From Microbacterium sp. LWS13-1.2 (GTDB lineage Bacteria > Actinomycetota > Actinomycetes > Actinomycetales > Microbacteriaceae): a stretch of DNA of 64,000 nucleotides. Shown piece after piece: positions 26,670 to 34,791 of the stretch. How positions within the stretch are numbered: position 1 is the first letter of the stretch; each line of letters starts with the position of its first letter. The translations under genes and the position numbers were made by a program. The stretch covers positions 3,658,001 through 3,722,000 of the forward strand of contig NZ_CP151632.1 in the NCBI RefSeq assembly GCF_040144835.1, written 5' to 3'. Under the pieces are notes generated by a model. That model was not told the origin of the DNA, did no database searches, and worked only from the letters and a program-made list of their open reading frames with translations.

Positions 26670-27360
26670 ATTCCCGTTCTTCGGCGGGGACACCTCCCGT
26701 CGCATCGCCGAGGCGGACTCGGTCGCCGTCATCGGACTCGGCCGGTTCGGCAGCGCTCTCGCTCTGGAGCTCGTCAGCGGTGGCACGGAAGTGCTCGGCA
26801 TCGACCTCGACGAGGACCTCGTCCAGTCGTTGAACGGTGAGCTGACCCAGGTCGTGCGCGCCGACTCGACGAAGTACGAGGTGCTCAAGCAGCTGGCCAT
26901 CGACGAGTTCGACCGGGTCGTGGTCGCGATCGGCGGGGACATCTCGGCATCGATCCTCACGTGCTCCGTGCTGCGCAGCATGGAGATACCGGTCATCTGG
27001 GCCAAGGCGGTCGACGACCGCCACGGTCTGATCCTCGAACAGCTCGGCGTGCACCACGTGATCTACCCCGAGAAGGACATGGGGCGCCGTGTCGCCCATC
27101 TCGTGCGCGGCGCGGCGCTGGATTTCATCGAGGTCGCACCCGGCTACGCGCTGGTCAAATCCCCCGTCCCGTCGACGATCCAGGGCATCCCGCTGGGCGA
27201 TACGGCACTGCGCAAGAAGTACGGCGTCACGATCGCCGCGTATCACCATGAAGGCGGGTCATGGACGAACGCCGACAACACCACGGTGCTGCAGACCGGC
27301 GACACCATCCTTGTGGTGGGCCCGACGAAGGATGCCGAGGGCTTCGCGCAGCTGCGGTGA
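26662..27360 (+). CDS. ktrA: KtrA/TrkA-type regulatory subunit
   Basis: A 232-residue cytoplasmic gating protein. The N-terminal RCK domain has the Rossmann motif VIGLGRFGSALALEL, with the ribose-binding Asp in GIDLDEDLV. An RCK_C domain follows from about residue 145 (FIEVAPGYALVKSPVPSTIQGIPLGD, then GDTILVVGPT). It binds nucleotides and opens KtrB. The TTG start lies within the end of ktrB, so the genes are translationally coupled. Confidence 0.93.
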   Translation: MARFPFFGGDTSRRIAEADSVAVIGLGRFGSALALELVSGGTEVLGIDLDEDLVQSLNGELTQVVRADSTKYEVLKQLAIDEFDRVVVAIGGDISASILTCSVLRSMEIPVIWAKAVDDRHGLILEQLGVHHVIYPEKDMGRRVAHLVRGAALDFIEVAPGYALVKSPVPSTIQGIPLGDTALRKKYGVTIAAYHHEGGSWTNADNTTVLQTGDTILVVGPTKDAEGFAQLR

Positions 27361-27413
27361 ACGTGAGCGGGCGCTGACGGGCGAGAGCCACCGCAGGTTC
27401 GCGCCCCGCGGCC

Positions 27414-27890
27414 TCAGCCCACGGCGTGCCCGCCCGGCCCGAAGGACGCCGCGAGCGCCTCGAGCGTGACGGTGCGCTCCTTCATCGCGATCCTCCGAAG
27501 GAAGGGGGTCGCCAGCCGATACATGCCGTACGTGCGCATCTTCGCGTGATGGTGCACGAGCGTCGTCTCGTCGTCGGTCGCCTCGAGCCGATACGCCGGC
27601 CAGCCCTCCAGCTTGAAGCTGCCCCGCTTCGTCTTGTCCCACCAGTGGTAGACGAGCGTGTGCGGCGGCTGGAACTCCGCGATCTCACCAGGGGTGGGGC
27701 CGTACGACGTGTCGTCGAGATAGGTGGTGCCGAGGGCCGGGGCGCCGGGCGAGGTCTGCGTGGTGCGTCGCAGCATGCTCCCCTTGTCAGGCATCCACTC
27801 GTTGTGGCCCTCGATGTCGGCGAGGCGGGCGAACACCGCGTCGATGCCGGCAGGGACGGTGCGCGTCAGCTCGAACTCGATGACACCCAT
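27414..27890 (-). CDS. SRPBCC-family protein
   Basis: A 158-residue START-like protein: VIEFELTRTVPAGIDAVFARLADIEGHNEWMPD, then HTLVYHWWDKTKRGSFKLEGWPAYRLEA and TLVHHHAKM. It belongs to the polyketide cyclase/dehydrase-like ligand-binding proteins; the ligand is unknown. It is convergent with ktrA. On the minus strand TACCCT (27902-27897) lies 6 nt before the ATG, so the mRNA is probably leaderless. Confidence 0.8.
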   Translation of the reverse strand: MGVIEFELTRTVPAGIDAVFARLADIEGHNEWMPDKGSMLRRTTQTSPGAPALGTTYLDDTSYGPTPGEIAEFQPPHTLVYHWWDKTKRGSFKLEGWPAYRLEATDDETTLVHHHAKMRTYGMYRLATPFLRRIAMKERTVTLEALAASFGPGGHAVG

Positions 27891-27951
27891 GCGCTCAGGG
27901 TACGACCGGGAGGCCGCCCGTGTATCGGTGACCGTGTGACGGGCGCGCCCC

Positions 27952-28315
27952 CCGGTCGTTGAGCGGAGGGCGCTCTGGCGCCCGCAGACGAAACGCGTCG
28001 GAGTGCGGTCGACGCCGGTTCGGCGCGTTTCGTCTCGCTCGTTCCTCGCTCGCTCAACGACCGGAGCGAGGAACCGGTCGTTGAGCGGAGGGCGCTCTGG
28101 CGCCCGCAGACGAAACGCGTCGGAGTGCGGTCGACGCCGGTTCGGCGCGTTTCGTCGTGCTCGTTCCTCGCTCGCTCAACGACCGGAGCGAGGAACCGGT
28201 CGTTGAGCGGAGGGCGCTCTGGCGCCCGCAGACGAAACGCGTCGGAGTGCGGTCTGCGCCGGGTTCGGGGCGTTTCGTCGTGCTCGTTCCTCGCTCGCTC
28301 AACGACCGGGGGGTA
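27952..28315. repeat. Three tandem palindromic elements, 122-bp period
   Basis: Units start with GGTCGTTGAGCGGAGGGCGC at 27954, 28076 and 28198. Each has a B-type left arm with a nested GGGCGC/GCGCCC hairpin, then ACGAAACGCG..., CGCGTTTCGTC, and an A-type right arm ending GCTCAACGACCGG. They fill most of the 544-bp gap between the divergent SRPBCC and MoxR-type genes. From 28316 to 28422 nothing is recognised; the promoter box TACCCT of the next gene follows. Confidence 0.9.
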
Positions 28316-28434
28316 AGGAACCGGTACTTCGACGCGGGCCTGAGCCGACGCGCGTCGCCGAGAACGCTCATCGGGCGCCGAGGAATTTCGCCGATCCGGC
28401 CCTCGCACCCCCGGGGCAGTCCTACCCTCTCGTC

Positions 28435-29826
28435 ATGACACCATCGCCTTCCGGAATCGCGACGGCCGGGCAGTTGCGCGCATCGGGTCACACCTATCGG
28501 CCGGTGCGGGTCGAACTGCGCGAGAACCTCCTCGACGCACTCGCGAACGGTCGCGACCCGTGGCCCGGCATCCACGGCTTCGACACGACCGTGATCCCGC
28601 AGCTCGAGCGCGCCCTCCTGGCCGGCCACGACATCGTGCTGCTGGGCGAGCGCGGGCAGGGCAAGACGCGACTGCTGCGCAGCCTCGTGGGGCTGCTCGA
28701 CGAGTGGTCTCCGGTCATCGAGGGGTCGGAGCTCGGTGAGCATCCGTTGCACCCGATCACGCCGGCATCCGTCCGCCGAGCCGGCGAACGGGGTGATGAC
28801 CTTCCCGTCGCGTGGCGCCACCGCAGCGAGCGGTACGCCGAGAAGCTCGCCACCCCCGACACGTCGGTGGCCGACCTCATCGGCGACGTCGACCCGATCA
28901 AGGTGGCGGAGGGTCGCTCGCTCGGCGACCCCGAGACGATCCACTACGGGCTCGTGCCGCGCAGCAACGGCGGCATCGTCGCGATCAACGAGCTGCCCGA
29001 CCTGGCGGAGCGCATCCAGGTGTCGCTGCTCAACGTCATGGAGGAACGCGACATCCAGATCCGCGGGTATGTGCTGCGCCTCGACCTCGACGTGCTCGTG
29101 GTCGCGACCGCGAATCCCGAGGACTACACGAATCGCGGCCGGATCATCACGCCGCTGCAGGACCGCTTCGGCGCCGAGATCCGCACCCACTACCCGCAGA
29201 CGATCGACGAGGAGATCGCCGTCATCCGCCAGGAGGCCGACCTGGTCGCCGAGGTGCCCGCCCACCTCCTCGAGGTGCTCGCGCGATTCACCCGCAACCT
29301 GCGGGAGTCGGATGCCGTCGACCAGCGCGCCGGGGTATCGGCGAGGTTCGCGATCGCCGGTGCCGAGACGATCGCTGCGGCGGCCCTGCATCGCGCGACG
29401 CGGCAGCGAGAGGAGGTCGCCGTCGCCCGCCCGGTGGACCTCGAGACCGCCGTCGATGTGCTCGGCGGCAAGATCGAGTTCGAGACGGGGGAGGAGGGGC
29501 GGGAGCGCGCGATCCTCGAGCATCTGCTGCGCACCGCGGTCGCCGAGACCGCCCGGGCGCACCTCCGCGGGCTCGACGCCCGCGTGCTCGCCGATGCCCT
29601 CCACGACGGCGCGACCGTCATGACCGGCGAACAGGTGACAGCGGCCGACGTCCTCGCGGCGATGCCGGTGCTCGGCGAGTCCGACCTGTACGACCAGGTG
29701 GCCCAGCGACTCGAGGCCGTGACGCCGGGGGAGCGTGCCGGTGCGCTCGAACTGCTCCTCGAGTCGCTCTACCTCGAGAAGCGCATCGGCAAGGACAGCG
29801 CGGACGGGGAGACCGTCTATGGATGA
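28435..29826 (+). CDS. MoxR/ChlI-type AAA+ ATPase
   Basis: A 463-residue AAA+ protein. Walker A is GERGQGKTRLL (about residue 72); the Walker B-equivalent is IVAINELPDL, as in this subgroup; then LLNVMEERDIQIRGY and sensor-1 VVATANPEDYTNRG. Together with the downstream vWA protein it forms a MoxR-vWA type chaperone pair, similar to magnesium-chelatase subunits but without a pigment pathway nearby. These pairs remodel or insert metal into partner proteins; the client is unknown. TACCCT lies 6 nt before the ATG (leaderless). Confidence 0.88.
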   Translation: MTPSPSGIATAGQLRASGHTYRPVRVELRENLLDALANGRDPWPGIHGFDTTVIPQLERALLAGHDIVLLGERGQGKTRLLRSLVGLLDEWSPVIEGSELGEHPLHPITPASVRRAGERGDDLPVAWRHRSERYAEKLATPDTSVADLIGDVDPIKVAEGRSLGDPETIHYGLVPRSNGGIVAINELPDLAERIQVSLLNVMEERDIQIRGYVLRLDLDVLVVATANPEDYTNRGRIITPLQDRFGAEIRTHYPQTIDEEIAVIRQEADLVAEVPAHLLEVLARFTRNLRESDAVDQRAGVSARFAIAGAETIAAAALHRATRQREEVAVARPVDLETAVDVLGGKIEFETGEEGRERAILEHLLRTAVAETARAHLRGLDARVLADALHDGATVMTGEQVTAADVLAAMPVLGESDLYDQVAQRLEAVTPGERAGALELLLESLYLEKRIGKDSADGETVYG

Positions 29827-29832
29827 GCACTG

Positions 29833-30140
29833 CCGGTCGTTGAGCGAGCGAGGTACGAGCGAGACGAAACGCCTCGTAGCTGGCGTAGACGGCAATCCCG
29901 ACGCGTTTCGTCTTCGGGCGCTAGAGCGCCCTCCGCTCAACGACCGGCGGTCGAAGTACCGGTTCCTTACTCACCGGTCGTTGAGCGAGCGAGGTACGAG
30001 CGAGGCGAAACGCCTCGTAGCTGGCGTAGACGGCAATCCCGACGCGTTTCGTCTTCGGGCGCCGGAGCGCCCTCCGCTCAACGACCGGGGGGCGAAGTGC
30101 CGGTTCGAGCGAGGTACGAGCGAGACGAAACGCCTCGTAC
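29833..30140. repeat. Two and a half palindromic elements, 141-bp period
   Basis: Units begin with CCGGTCGTTGAGCGAGCGAGG at 29833 and 29974. Each carries an A-type left arm, a unique GTAGCTGGCGTAGACGGC centre and a B-type right arm ending CGCTCAACGACCGG. A further partial left arm starts near 30105. They separate the MoxR-type ATPase from its vWA partner. Nothing else is recognised in the 343-bp gap. Confidence 0.9.
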
Positions 30141-30169
30141 CAACGACGCGCCCGAGCAGAGGCACGTAA

Positions 30170-32212
30170 ATGCCGCGGAGCTTCCACCGCACGCCGGCGC
30201 ACACGGCGCGGTACGGACGGTACAGCGGCGGCGATCCGCTCGCGCCGCCGGTCGAGGTGCAGTCGGCGCTCGAGGCGATCGGGCAGGACGTGATGGCGGG
30301 GACCTCGGCCGAGCGGGCGATGCGCGAGTACCTGCGGCGCGGAGACCGCAACCGGGAGGGGCTCGACGACCTGGCTCGGCGTGTGCGCGAGCGCCGGGCC
30401 GAGCTGGTGGGGCGGCACCGGCTCGACGGCACGCTCGAAGAGATCCGCAGGCTGCTGGACCGCGCCGTTCTCGAGGAGCGCAAGCACCTCGTGCGCGACG
30501 TCCAGCTCGACGACGACACCCGTTCCTTCGCCGAGATGCGCCTCGAGAATCTGCCGCCCAGCACAGCCGCGGCCGTCAACGAGCTCGCCGACTACGACTG
30601 GCAGAGCCCGAGCGCACGTGCGGACTACGACCGCATCCGCGAACTGCTCGGCCGGGAGATCCTGGACCAGCGATTCGCCGGCATGAAGAACGCGCTCGAG
30701 AACGCGACGGATGCCGACCGCCAGGCGATCCGCGACATGCTGAACGACCTCAACGACCTGCTCGAGAAGCGGCGGCTGGGCGACGACACGCAGGAGGACT
30801 TCGACGAGTTCTTGCGCAGGCACGGGGATCAGTTCCCGGAGAATCCGCAGAACCTCGACGAGCTCCTCGACACGATCGCCGAGCGTTCTGCGGCGGCGCA
30901 GCGGATGCTCAACTCCATGACCCCGGAGCAGCGGGACGAGCTCATGGGCCTGGCCGCCCAGGCGTTCGGGTCGCCCGACCTCATGCAGTCGCTGTCGCGC
31001 CTCGACGACAATCTGCGCTCGCTCCGGCCCGGCGAGGACTGGACGGGCTCGGCATCCTTCTCCGGTGATCAGCCGACCGGTCTCGGTGAGGCGACCGGCA
31101 TCATGCAGGACCTCTCCGATCTCGACGCGCTGACCGACCAGCTCAGCCAGACATACCCGGGCGCGCGCATGGACGACATCGACCTCGATGCGCTCGAGCG
31201 CCTGATCGGCGAGGACGCCGCCGTCAGCGCCCGCACCCTGCGCGAGCTCGAGCAGGAGCTGAGGGACACCGGGATGCTGCAGCGCGCGTCCGACGGACAG
31301 TTGCGGCTGACCCCGCGGGCGATGCGCCAGCTGGGACGGGCGCTGCTCCGCGACTTCGCGACGCGCCAGTCGGGTCGCACCGGCCGCCGTGAGACGCGCC
31401 ATGCTGGCGCCGCCGGCGACCGCACCGGTTCGACGCGGGAGTGGGCGTTCGGTGACACCGAGCCGTGGGACATCCCGCGCACGGTGTCGAACGCGGTGCT
31501 GCGGACGGTGCTCGAAGGCGCCGACGCCTCGGCTGGCGTGCGACTCGACACGCGCGACGTCGAGGTCGTCGAGACCGAGCAGCGCACGCAGGCCGCGGTC
31601 GCCCTCCTCGTCGACACGTCGTTCTCCATGGCGCTGGACGGCCGCTGGGTTCCGATGAAGCGCACCGCGCTCGCCTTGCACCACCTCATCTCGACGCGCT
31701 TCCGCGGTGACAGCCTTCAGTTGATCGCGTTCGCCCGCCACGCCGAGGTGATCGACATCGAACGACTGACCGCCAAGGACGCCGAGTGGGACAAGGGCAC
31801 GAATCTGCAGCACGCGCTGCTGCTGGCCCAGCGGCATTTCCGTCGCCACCCGACCGCGCAGCCCGTGCTGCTCATCGTCACCGACGGCGAGCCGACGGCC
31901 CACCTGCGGCCGGATGGTCGCGTGCACTTCGCCTACCCGCCGGATGCCCGCACGGTGGCGGTCACGGTGCGCGAGCTCGACACCGTGCAGCGGCTCGGAG
32001 CCCAGACGACGTTCTTGCGGCTCGGCGAGGACCCCAGTCTCGCCCGATTCATCGACGCCCTCGCGCGGCGAGCCGGTGGGCAGGTCGTCGCCCCCGAGCT
32101 CGACGACCTCGGGCGGGCCGTCGTGGACAGCTACCTCGGCTCGCGGCACACCGGGCGCGGGTCGCCCGAGGACTTCGGTGACATGCTGCACGGGCGGTCG
32201 TGGTGGTGGTAG
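30170..32212 (+). CDS. vWA-domain protein, partner of the MoxR-type ATPase
   Basis: A 680-residue protein. The long N-terminal two thirds is helical and highly charged (many E/R/D, e.g. RDMLNDLNDLLEKRRLGDD), a probable coiled-coil scaffold. The C-terminal vWA domain (about residues 478-680) has the metal-ion-dependent adhesion site DTSFSMA (DxSxS), then the Thr in GTNLQHAL and LIVTDGEPTAH. Similar to magnesium-chelatase ChlD-like partners. It acts with the ATPase encoded upstream, although the repeat elements separate them. AGAGG precedes the ATG. Confidence 0.88.
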   Translation: MPRSFHRTPAHTARYGRYSGGDPLAPPVEVQSALEAIGQDVMAGTSAERAMREYLRRGDRNREGLDDLARRVRERRAELVGRHRLDGTLEEIRRLLDRAVLEERKHLVRDVQLDDDTRSFAEMRLENLPPSTAAAVNELADYDWQSPSARADYDRIRELLGREILDQRFAGMKNALENATDADRQAIRDMLNDLNDLLEKRRLGDDTQEDFDEFLRRHGDQFPENPQNLDELLDTIAERSAAAQRMLNSMTPEQRDELMGLAAQAFGSPDLMQSLSRLDDNLRSLRPGEDWTGSASFSGDQPTGLGEATGIMQDLSDLDALTDQLSQTYPGARMDDIDLDALERLIGEDAAVSARTLRELEQELRDTGMLQRASDGQLRLTPRAMRQLGRALLRDFATRQSGRTGRRETRHAGAAGDRTGSTREWAFGDTEPWDIPRTVSNAVLRTVLEGADASAGVRLDTRDVEVVETEQRTQAAVALLVDTSFSMALDGRWVPMKRTALALHHLISTRFRGDSLQLIAFARHAEVIDIERLTAKDAEWDKGTNLQHALLLAQRHFRRHPTAQPVLLIVTDGEPTAHLRPDGRVHFAYPPDARTVAVTVRELDTVQRLGAQTTFLRLGEDPSLARFIDALARRAGGQVVAPELDDLGRAVVDSYLGSRHTGRGSPEDFGDMLHGRSWWW

Positions 32213-32302
32213 AGCCGGACGCGCACTCGTCGCCCAGCTCGCACCCGCTCGTTGTCGAGGCTGTCGGGGACGTTGAGCACGTTCGCGGCCAGAGCGATTC
32301 AG

Positions 32303-32337
32303 CCAGGTGACGGGACCTTCGGTCCGTGGCACCCGCG
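32303..32337 (+). terminator. Possible terminator between vWA and lipoprotein genes
   Basis: An imperfect hairpin pairs ACGGGACC with GGTCCGT around a TTC loop, and flanking GGTG pairs with CACC. It lies about 95 bp after the vWA stop codon and lacks a T-run. Confidence 0.35.
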
Positions 32338-32385
32338 CGGCGAGGGCTTGAATGGCGCATGCTCGTGGGAAGGAAGGAGTCACCG

Positions 32386-33099
32386 ATGAACTCGATCGGA
32401 TGCCGGCTGCCGAACGTCGTGATGATCACGGCGTCGGTGCTCCTGCTCTCGGGGTGCTCGCTGACGATCCCCGTCGGGCCACAGACCAGCGAGGAGCGGG
32501 ACATCGGCGAGGTGTCGCACGTGATCCTCGACACATCAGGTGATCTCGTCGTGTCGGAGGGAGAGCCGGCACTCACGGTGCACGCGCCGGAGGGGGTGAT
32601 CGAGCGTCTCACGTCCGAGGTGAACGGCGACACGCTCGTGCTGGCCGCCGAACCCGGCTTCACGATGGGGTTCGGCGACGTGCGGTACGAGCTGACCGTG
32701 CCGCGGCTGGAGCTGGTGGAGCTGAACGGCTCAGGCGATGTCGAAGCGACGGTCTCGGCGGACGGCACCGTGCAGCTCGACCTCGACGGGTCCGGTGACG
32801 TCGACTGGTCGGGCCTGGAGGCCGATCGCGTCGAGGTGCGTCTCTCGGGCTCGGGAGACGTCGCCCTGGTGGGCTCGGCCGCCGAGCTGTCAGTCGACCT
32901 CGAGGGCAGCGGCCACGTCGACGCCGAACAGCTCGAGGCGGAGGATGCCGTCGTCACCCTCTCCGGATCGGGCGAAGTCGACGTCTCGGCGACCGTCAGT
33001 CTCTCCGTCGACCTCTCGGGCAGCGGTCAGGTCTCGTACTCCGGGGATCCGAGTACCGATGTGCGTGTGTCGGGTTCGGGAGACGTCGTGCGTCGCTGA
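32386..33099 (+). CDS. DUF2807 (auto-adhesin-like) lipoprotein
   Basis: A 237-residue surface lipoprotein. A signal peptide ends in lipobox L-S-G-C (Cys near residue 25). The rest is a right-handed beta structure built on a recurring GSGDV/GSG.V motif, e.g. LNGSGDVEATV, LDGSGDVDW, LSGSGDVAL, LSGSGEVDV, VSGSGDVV. This is the putative auto-transporter-adhesin head domain (DUF2807), of unknown function. AAGGAG lies about 10 nt upstream of the ATG. Confidence 0.88.
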   Translation: MNSIGCRLPNVVMITASVLLLSGCSLTIPVGPQTSEERDIGEVSHVILDTSGDLVVSEGEPALTVHAPEGVIERLTSEVNGDTLVLAAEPGFTMGFGDVRYELTVPRLELVELNGSGDVEATVSADGTVQLDLDGSGDVDWSGLEADRVEVRLSGSGDVALVGSAAELSVDLEGSGHVDAEQLEAEDAVVTLSGSGEVDVSATVSLSVDLSGSGQVSYSGDPSTDVRVSGSGDVVRR

Positions 33100-33253
33100 A
33101 TGCCATCGATGCCGAGAGAGTCGCCTACTTCGATCCGTTCGACCAGCCGACCGCGGTGCAGCCGCCGGGATGAATTCGCTCCTCGCCCGGGTCATGTCGG
33201 CGCGTGGCTCCGCGTAGGTCGTCGGCGGGAGGGTCCGGCTGCCGCGCCGTTCG

Positions 33254-33388
33254 TCAACCGGACGCGCCTTTGCGTGGCTTGATGAACGCTCTTGACTCCG
33301 CGCTCGCGCGCTTCTCGGCGCGCTTCTCCTTGAGTGATGACTGAGCGACCTTCTTCGCGCCGCGTGCTCTTGGTGATCTGCCTGACAT
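33254..33388 (-). CDS. Small basic protein
   Basis: A 44-residue, very basic peptide (MSGRSPRARGAKKVAQ, then LKEKRAEKRASAESR). The K-x-L-K-E-K-R-A-x-K-R-A core resembles short Lys/Arg/Ala-rich proteins seen in Microbacteriaceae; a nucleic-acid-binding or ribosome-associated role is possible but unproven. GGGGAA lies upstream of the ATG. It is divergent from the small frame at 33527. Confidence 0.55.
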   Translation of the reverse strand: MSGRSPRARGAKKVAQSSLKEKRAEKRASAESRAFIKPRKGASG

Positions 33389-33491
33389 GACGACTCGCTT
33401 CCCCTGGTCGGCTGGCGGGTGAACCCTCGACCATAGCCGCCTTCTCAGGAAAGCCAACTCGCCGACTCGCGCCAGGGAAAAAGCCGCTGAC

Positions 33492-33519
33492 TTGCCTTTT
33501 TCTGGAACCGGGCTATGGT
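33492..33519 (+). promoter_or_regulatory. Promoter upstream of the DksA-like gene leader
   Basis: TTGCCT (33492-33497) and TATGGT (33514-33519) are spaced 16 bp apart. TATGGT lies 7 nt before the ATG at 33527, so the message would start at or near that codon. Confidence 0.5.
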
Positions 33520-33526
33520 GATGGCC

Positions 33527-33691
33527 ATGACCACGATGGCCCGCCCGCACCGCATGGAGCGTCTCGCCGACGCCTCCGTGGTGACGGCCGTGGTCGATAT
33601 CGCGGGTGCTCGCCACGAGGTGCTGCCGCCCCGGCTGAGCGGCGCGGATGGACTGCGCCCGCAGCCCACCCGTCGCGTCGCGCCCCCGTAG
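33527..33691 (+). CDS. Small frame upstream of the DksA-like gene (possible leader peptide)
   Basis: A 54-codon frame (MTTMARPHRMERLADASVV, ending RRVAPP) directly follows a promoter. No family is recognised. It is followed by a short inverted repeat (CCGATC/GATCGG, 33694-33710) and an intrinsic terminator at 33730-33753, before the DksA-like gene. This order suggests a translated leader with an attenuator, but it could also be a separate tiny gene or be untranslated. Confidence 0.35.
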   Translation: MTTMARPHRMERLADASVVTAVVDIAGARHEVLPPRLSGADGLRPQPTRRVAPP

Positions 33692-33729
33692 TACCGATCA
33701 CCTCGATCGGTCCGAACCGGACACCCCGC

Positions 33730-33753
33730 GCGTCGCACATGCGGCGCTTTTTT
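33730..33753 (+). terminator. Intrinsic terminator/attenuator before the DksA-like gene
   Basis: A 7-bp stem (GCGTCGC / GCGGCGC, one T-G pair) with an ACAT loop is followed by six T residues. It ends 17 bp before the DksA-like ATG, so transcription must read through it or be released from it to express that gene. Confidence 0.65.
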
Positions 33754-33770
33754 CTACCCGAGGAGCACAA

Positions 33771-34085
33771 ATGTCCATCGAAGTCACCGAGTCCGTTCCT
33801 GTTGCCGGCGTCCAGCGCGAGCTCGAGCGGCAGCTCGAGGAACGGCTGGCCCTCATCCAGGAACTCGCACCATTCGCGCTGCCGAGCGTCGACCCTGCTG
33901 CTTGCCAGGCGACGGCATCCCACCGGGTCGCGATCGAGCAGATCACCGCGGCGCTGAATCGGATCGCCCAGGGCACGTACGGCCGCTGCACCCGGTGCGG
34001 TCGGCAGATCGCGTCCGCGCGGCTCGAGGTACTCCCGTACGCGGCCGCCTGCATCGAATGTCAGAGCCATGCCGAAGCCGCGTAA
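33771..34085 (+). CDS. DksA/TraR-family zinc-finger protein
   Basis: A 104-residue protein with an N-terminal helical pair (about residues 10-75) and a C-terminal C4 zinc finger, CTRCG...CIEC, in the family context YGRCTRCGRQIASARLEVLPYAAACIEC. DksA/TraR proteins enter the RNA polymerase secondary channel to modulate initiation. AGGAG lies 7 nt before the ATG. A terminator hairpin directly upstream suggests control by attenuation. Confidence 0.88.
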   Translation: MSIEVTESVPVAGVQRELERQLEERLALIQELAPFALPSVDPAACQATASHRVAIEQITAALNRIAQGTYGRCTRCGRQIASARLEVLPYAAACIECQSHAEAA

Positions 34086-34137
34086 CCGCAAGCCCGTCGC
34101 CAGTCAGTGCTGCCCGGCGGGGCCGTACGTGCCGGTG

Positions 34138-34791
34138 CTACGGCGCCCATCCGTAGGACCGCAGCCACGATCGGCACAGGGTCGTCCAGGCCGAGGCGGG
34201 GCCGGCTTCGCGGGCGAGTCCGAGCGCATGATTGCCCCGCTCGAAGATGTGCGCCTCGTGCGGAACACCCGAGCGCGCGAGTGCCGAGCCGAGCAGGTAG
34301 GCATGCTCGACAGGCACGACGGTGTCGCCCACGGTATGCCAGAAGAACGAAGGCGGCGCGTCGGGGGACACCAGACGGTCCAGCGACGTCGCTACCCGCA
34401 GCGCGGCGTCGGCGTCCTCGCCGAGCAGATTGATGCGTGATGCACCGTGCGAGCCGAGCTCCATGGACACGACGGGGTACGCGAGCGCCACGAAGTCGGG
34501 CACCTCGTCGCGCTCGCCGTGCGGTGCGTAGGCGGCGAGTCCCGCCGCGTGCCCGCCTGCCGAGAACCCCATCAAGCCCACGGTGTCCACACCGGCCGCG
34601 CGACGGCTTCCGATCTCTGCCCGAATCGCGAGCAGAGGACCCGGATGCCGCGTCATCAGCGGGTAGCGGAAGACGGATGCCGACAGCCCGATCGACGCCA
34701 GCCAATCGACGATCGGCTCCGACGAGCGCTCCGCGTGTGTCGCATAACTGCCGCCTGGGAGCACGAGGACGTGCACGGACGCGCCGCTCAC
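34138..34791 (-). CDS. Alpha/beta hydrolase (esterase), last gene of the catabolic operon
   Basis: A 217-residue hydrolase. LVLPGGSY is the oxyanion-hole region, the nucleophile elbow is GFSAGG (about residue 88), Asp is in the HTVGDTVVPVEHA stretch, and the catalytic His is in ERGNHALG. It resembles acetylxylan-type or BD-FAE esterases. The GTG start overlaps the sulfatase stop codon (GTGA), so it is translated with the operon. It may remove acyl groups from the sugar substrate; that role is inferred from context. Confidence 0.8.
   Translation of the reverse strand: MSGASVHVLVLPGGSYATHAERSSEPIVDWLASIGLSASVFRYPLMTRHPGPLLAIRAEIGSRRAAGVDTVGLMGFSAGGHAAGLAAYAPHGERDEVPDFVALAYPVVSMELGSHGASRINLLGEDADAALRVATSLDRLVSPDAPPSFFWHTVGDTVVPVEHAYLLGSALARSGVPHEAHIFERGNHALGLAREAGPASAWTTLCRSWLRSYGWAP

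Noticed and set aside
29921..32383. An 820-codon minus-strand frame opposite the vWA gene
   Set aside because: Antisense of the vWA protein with its DxSxS site, and partly repeat DNA.
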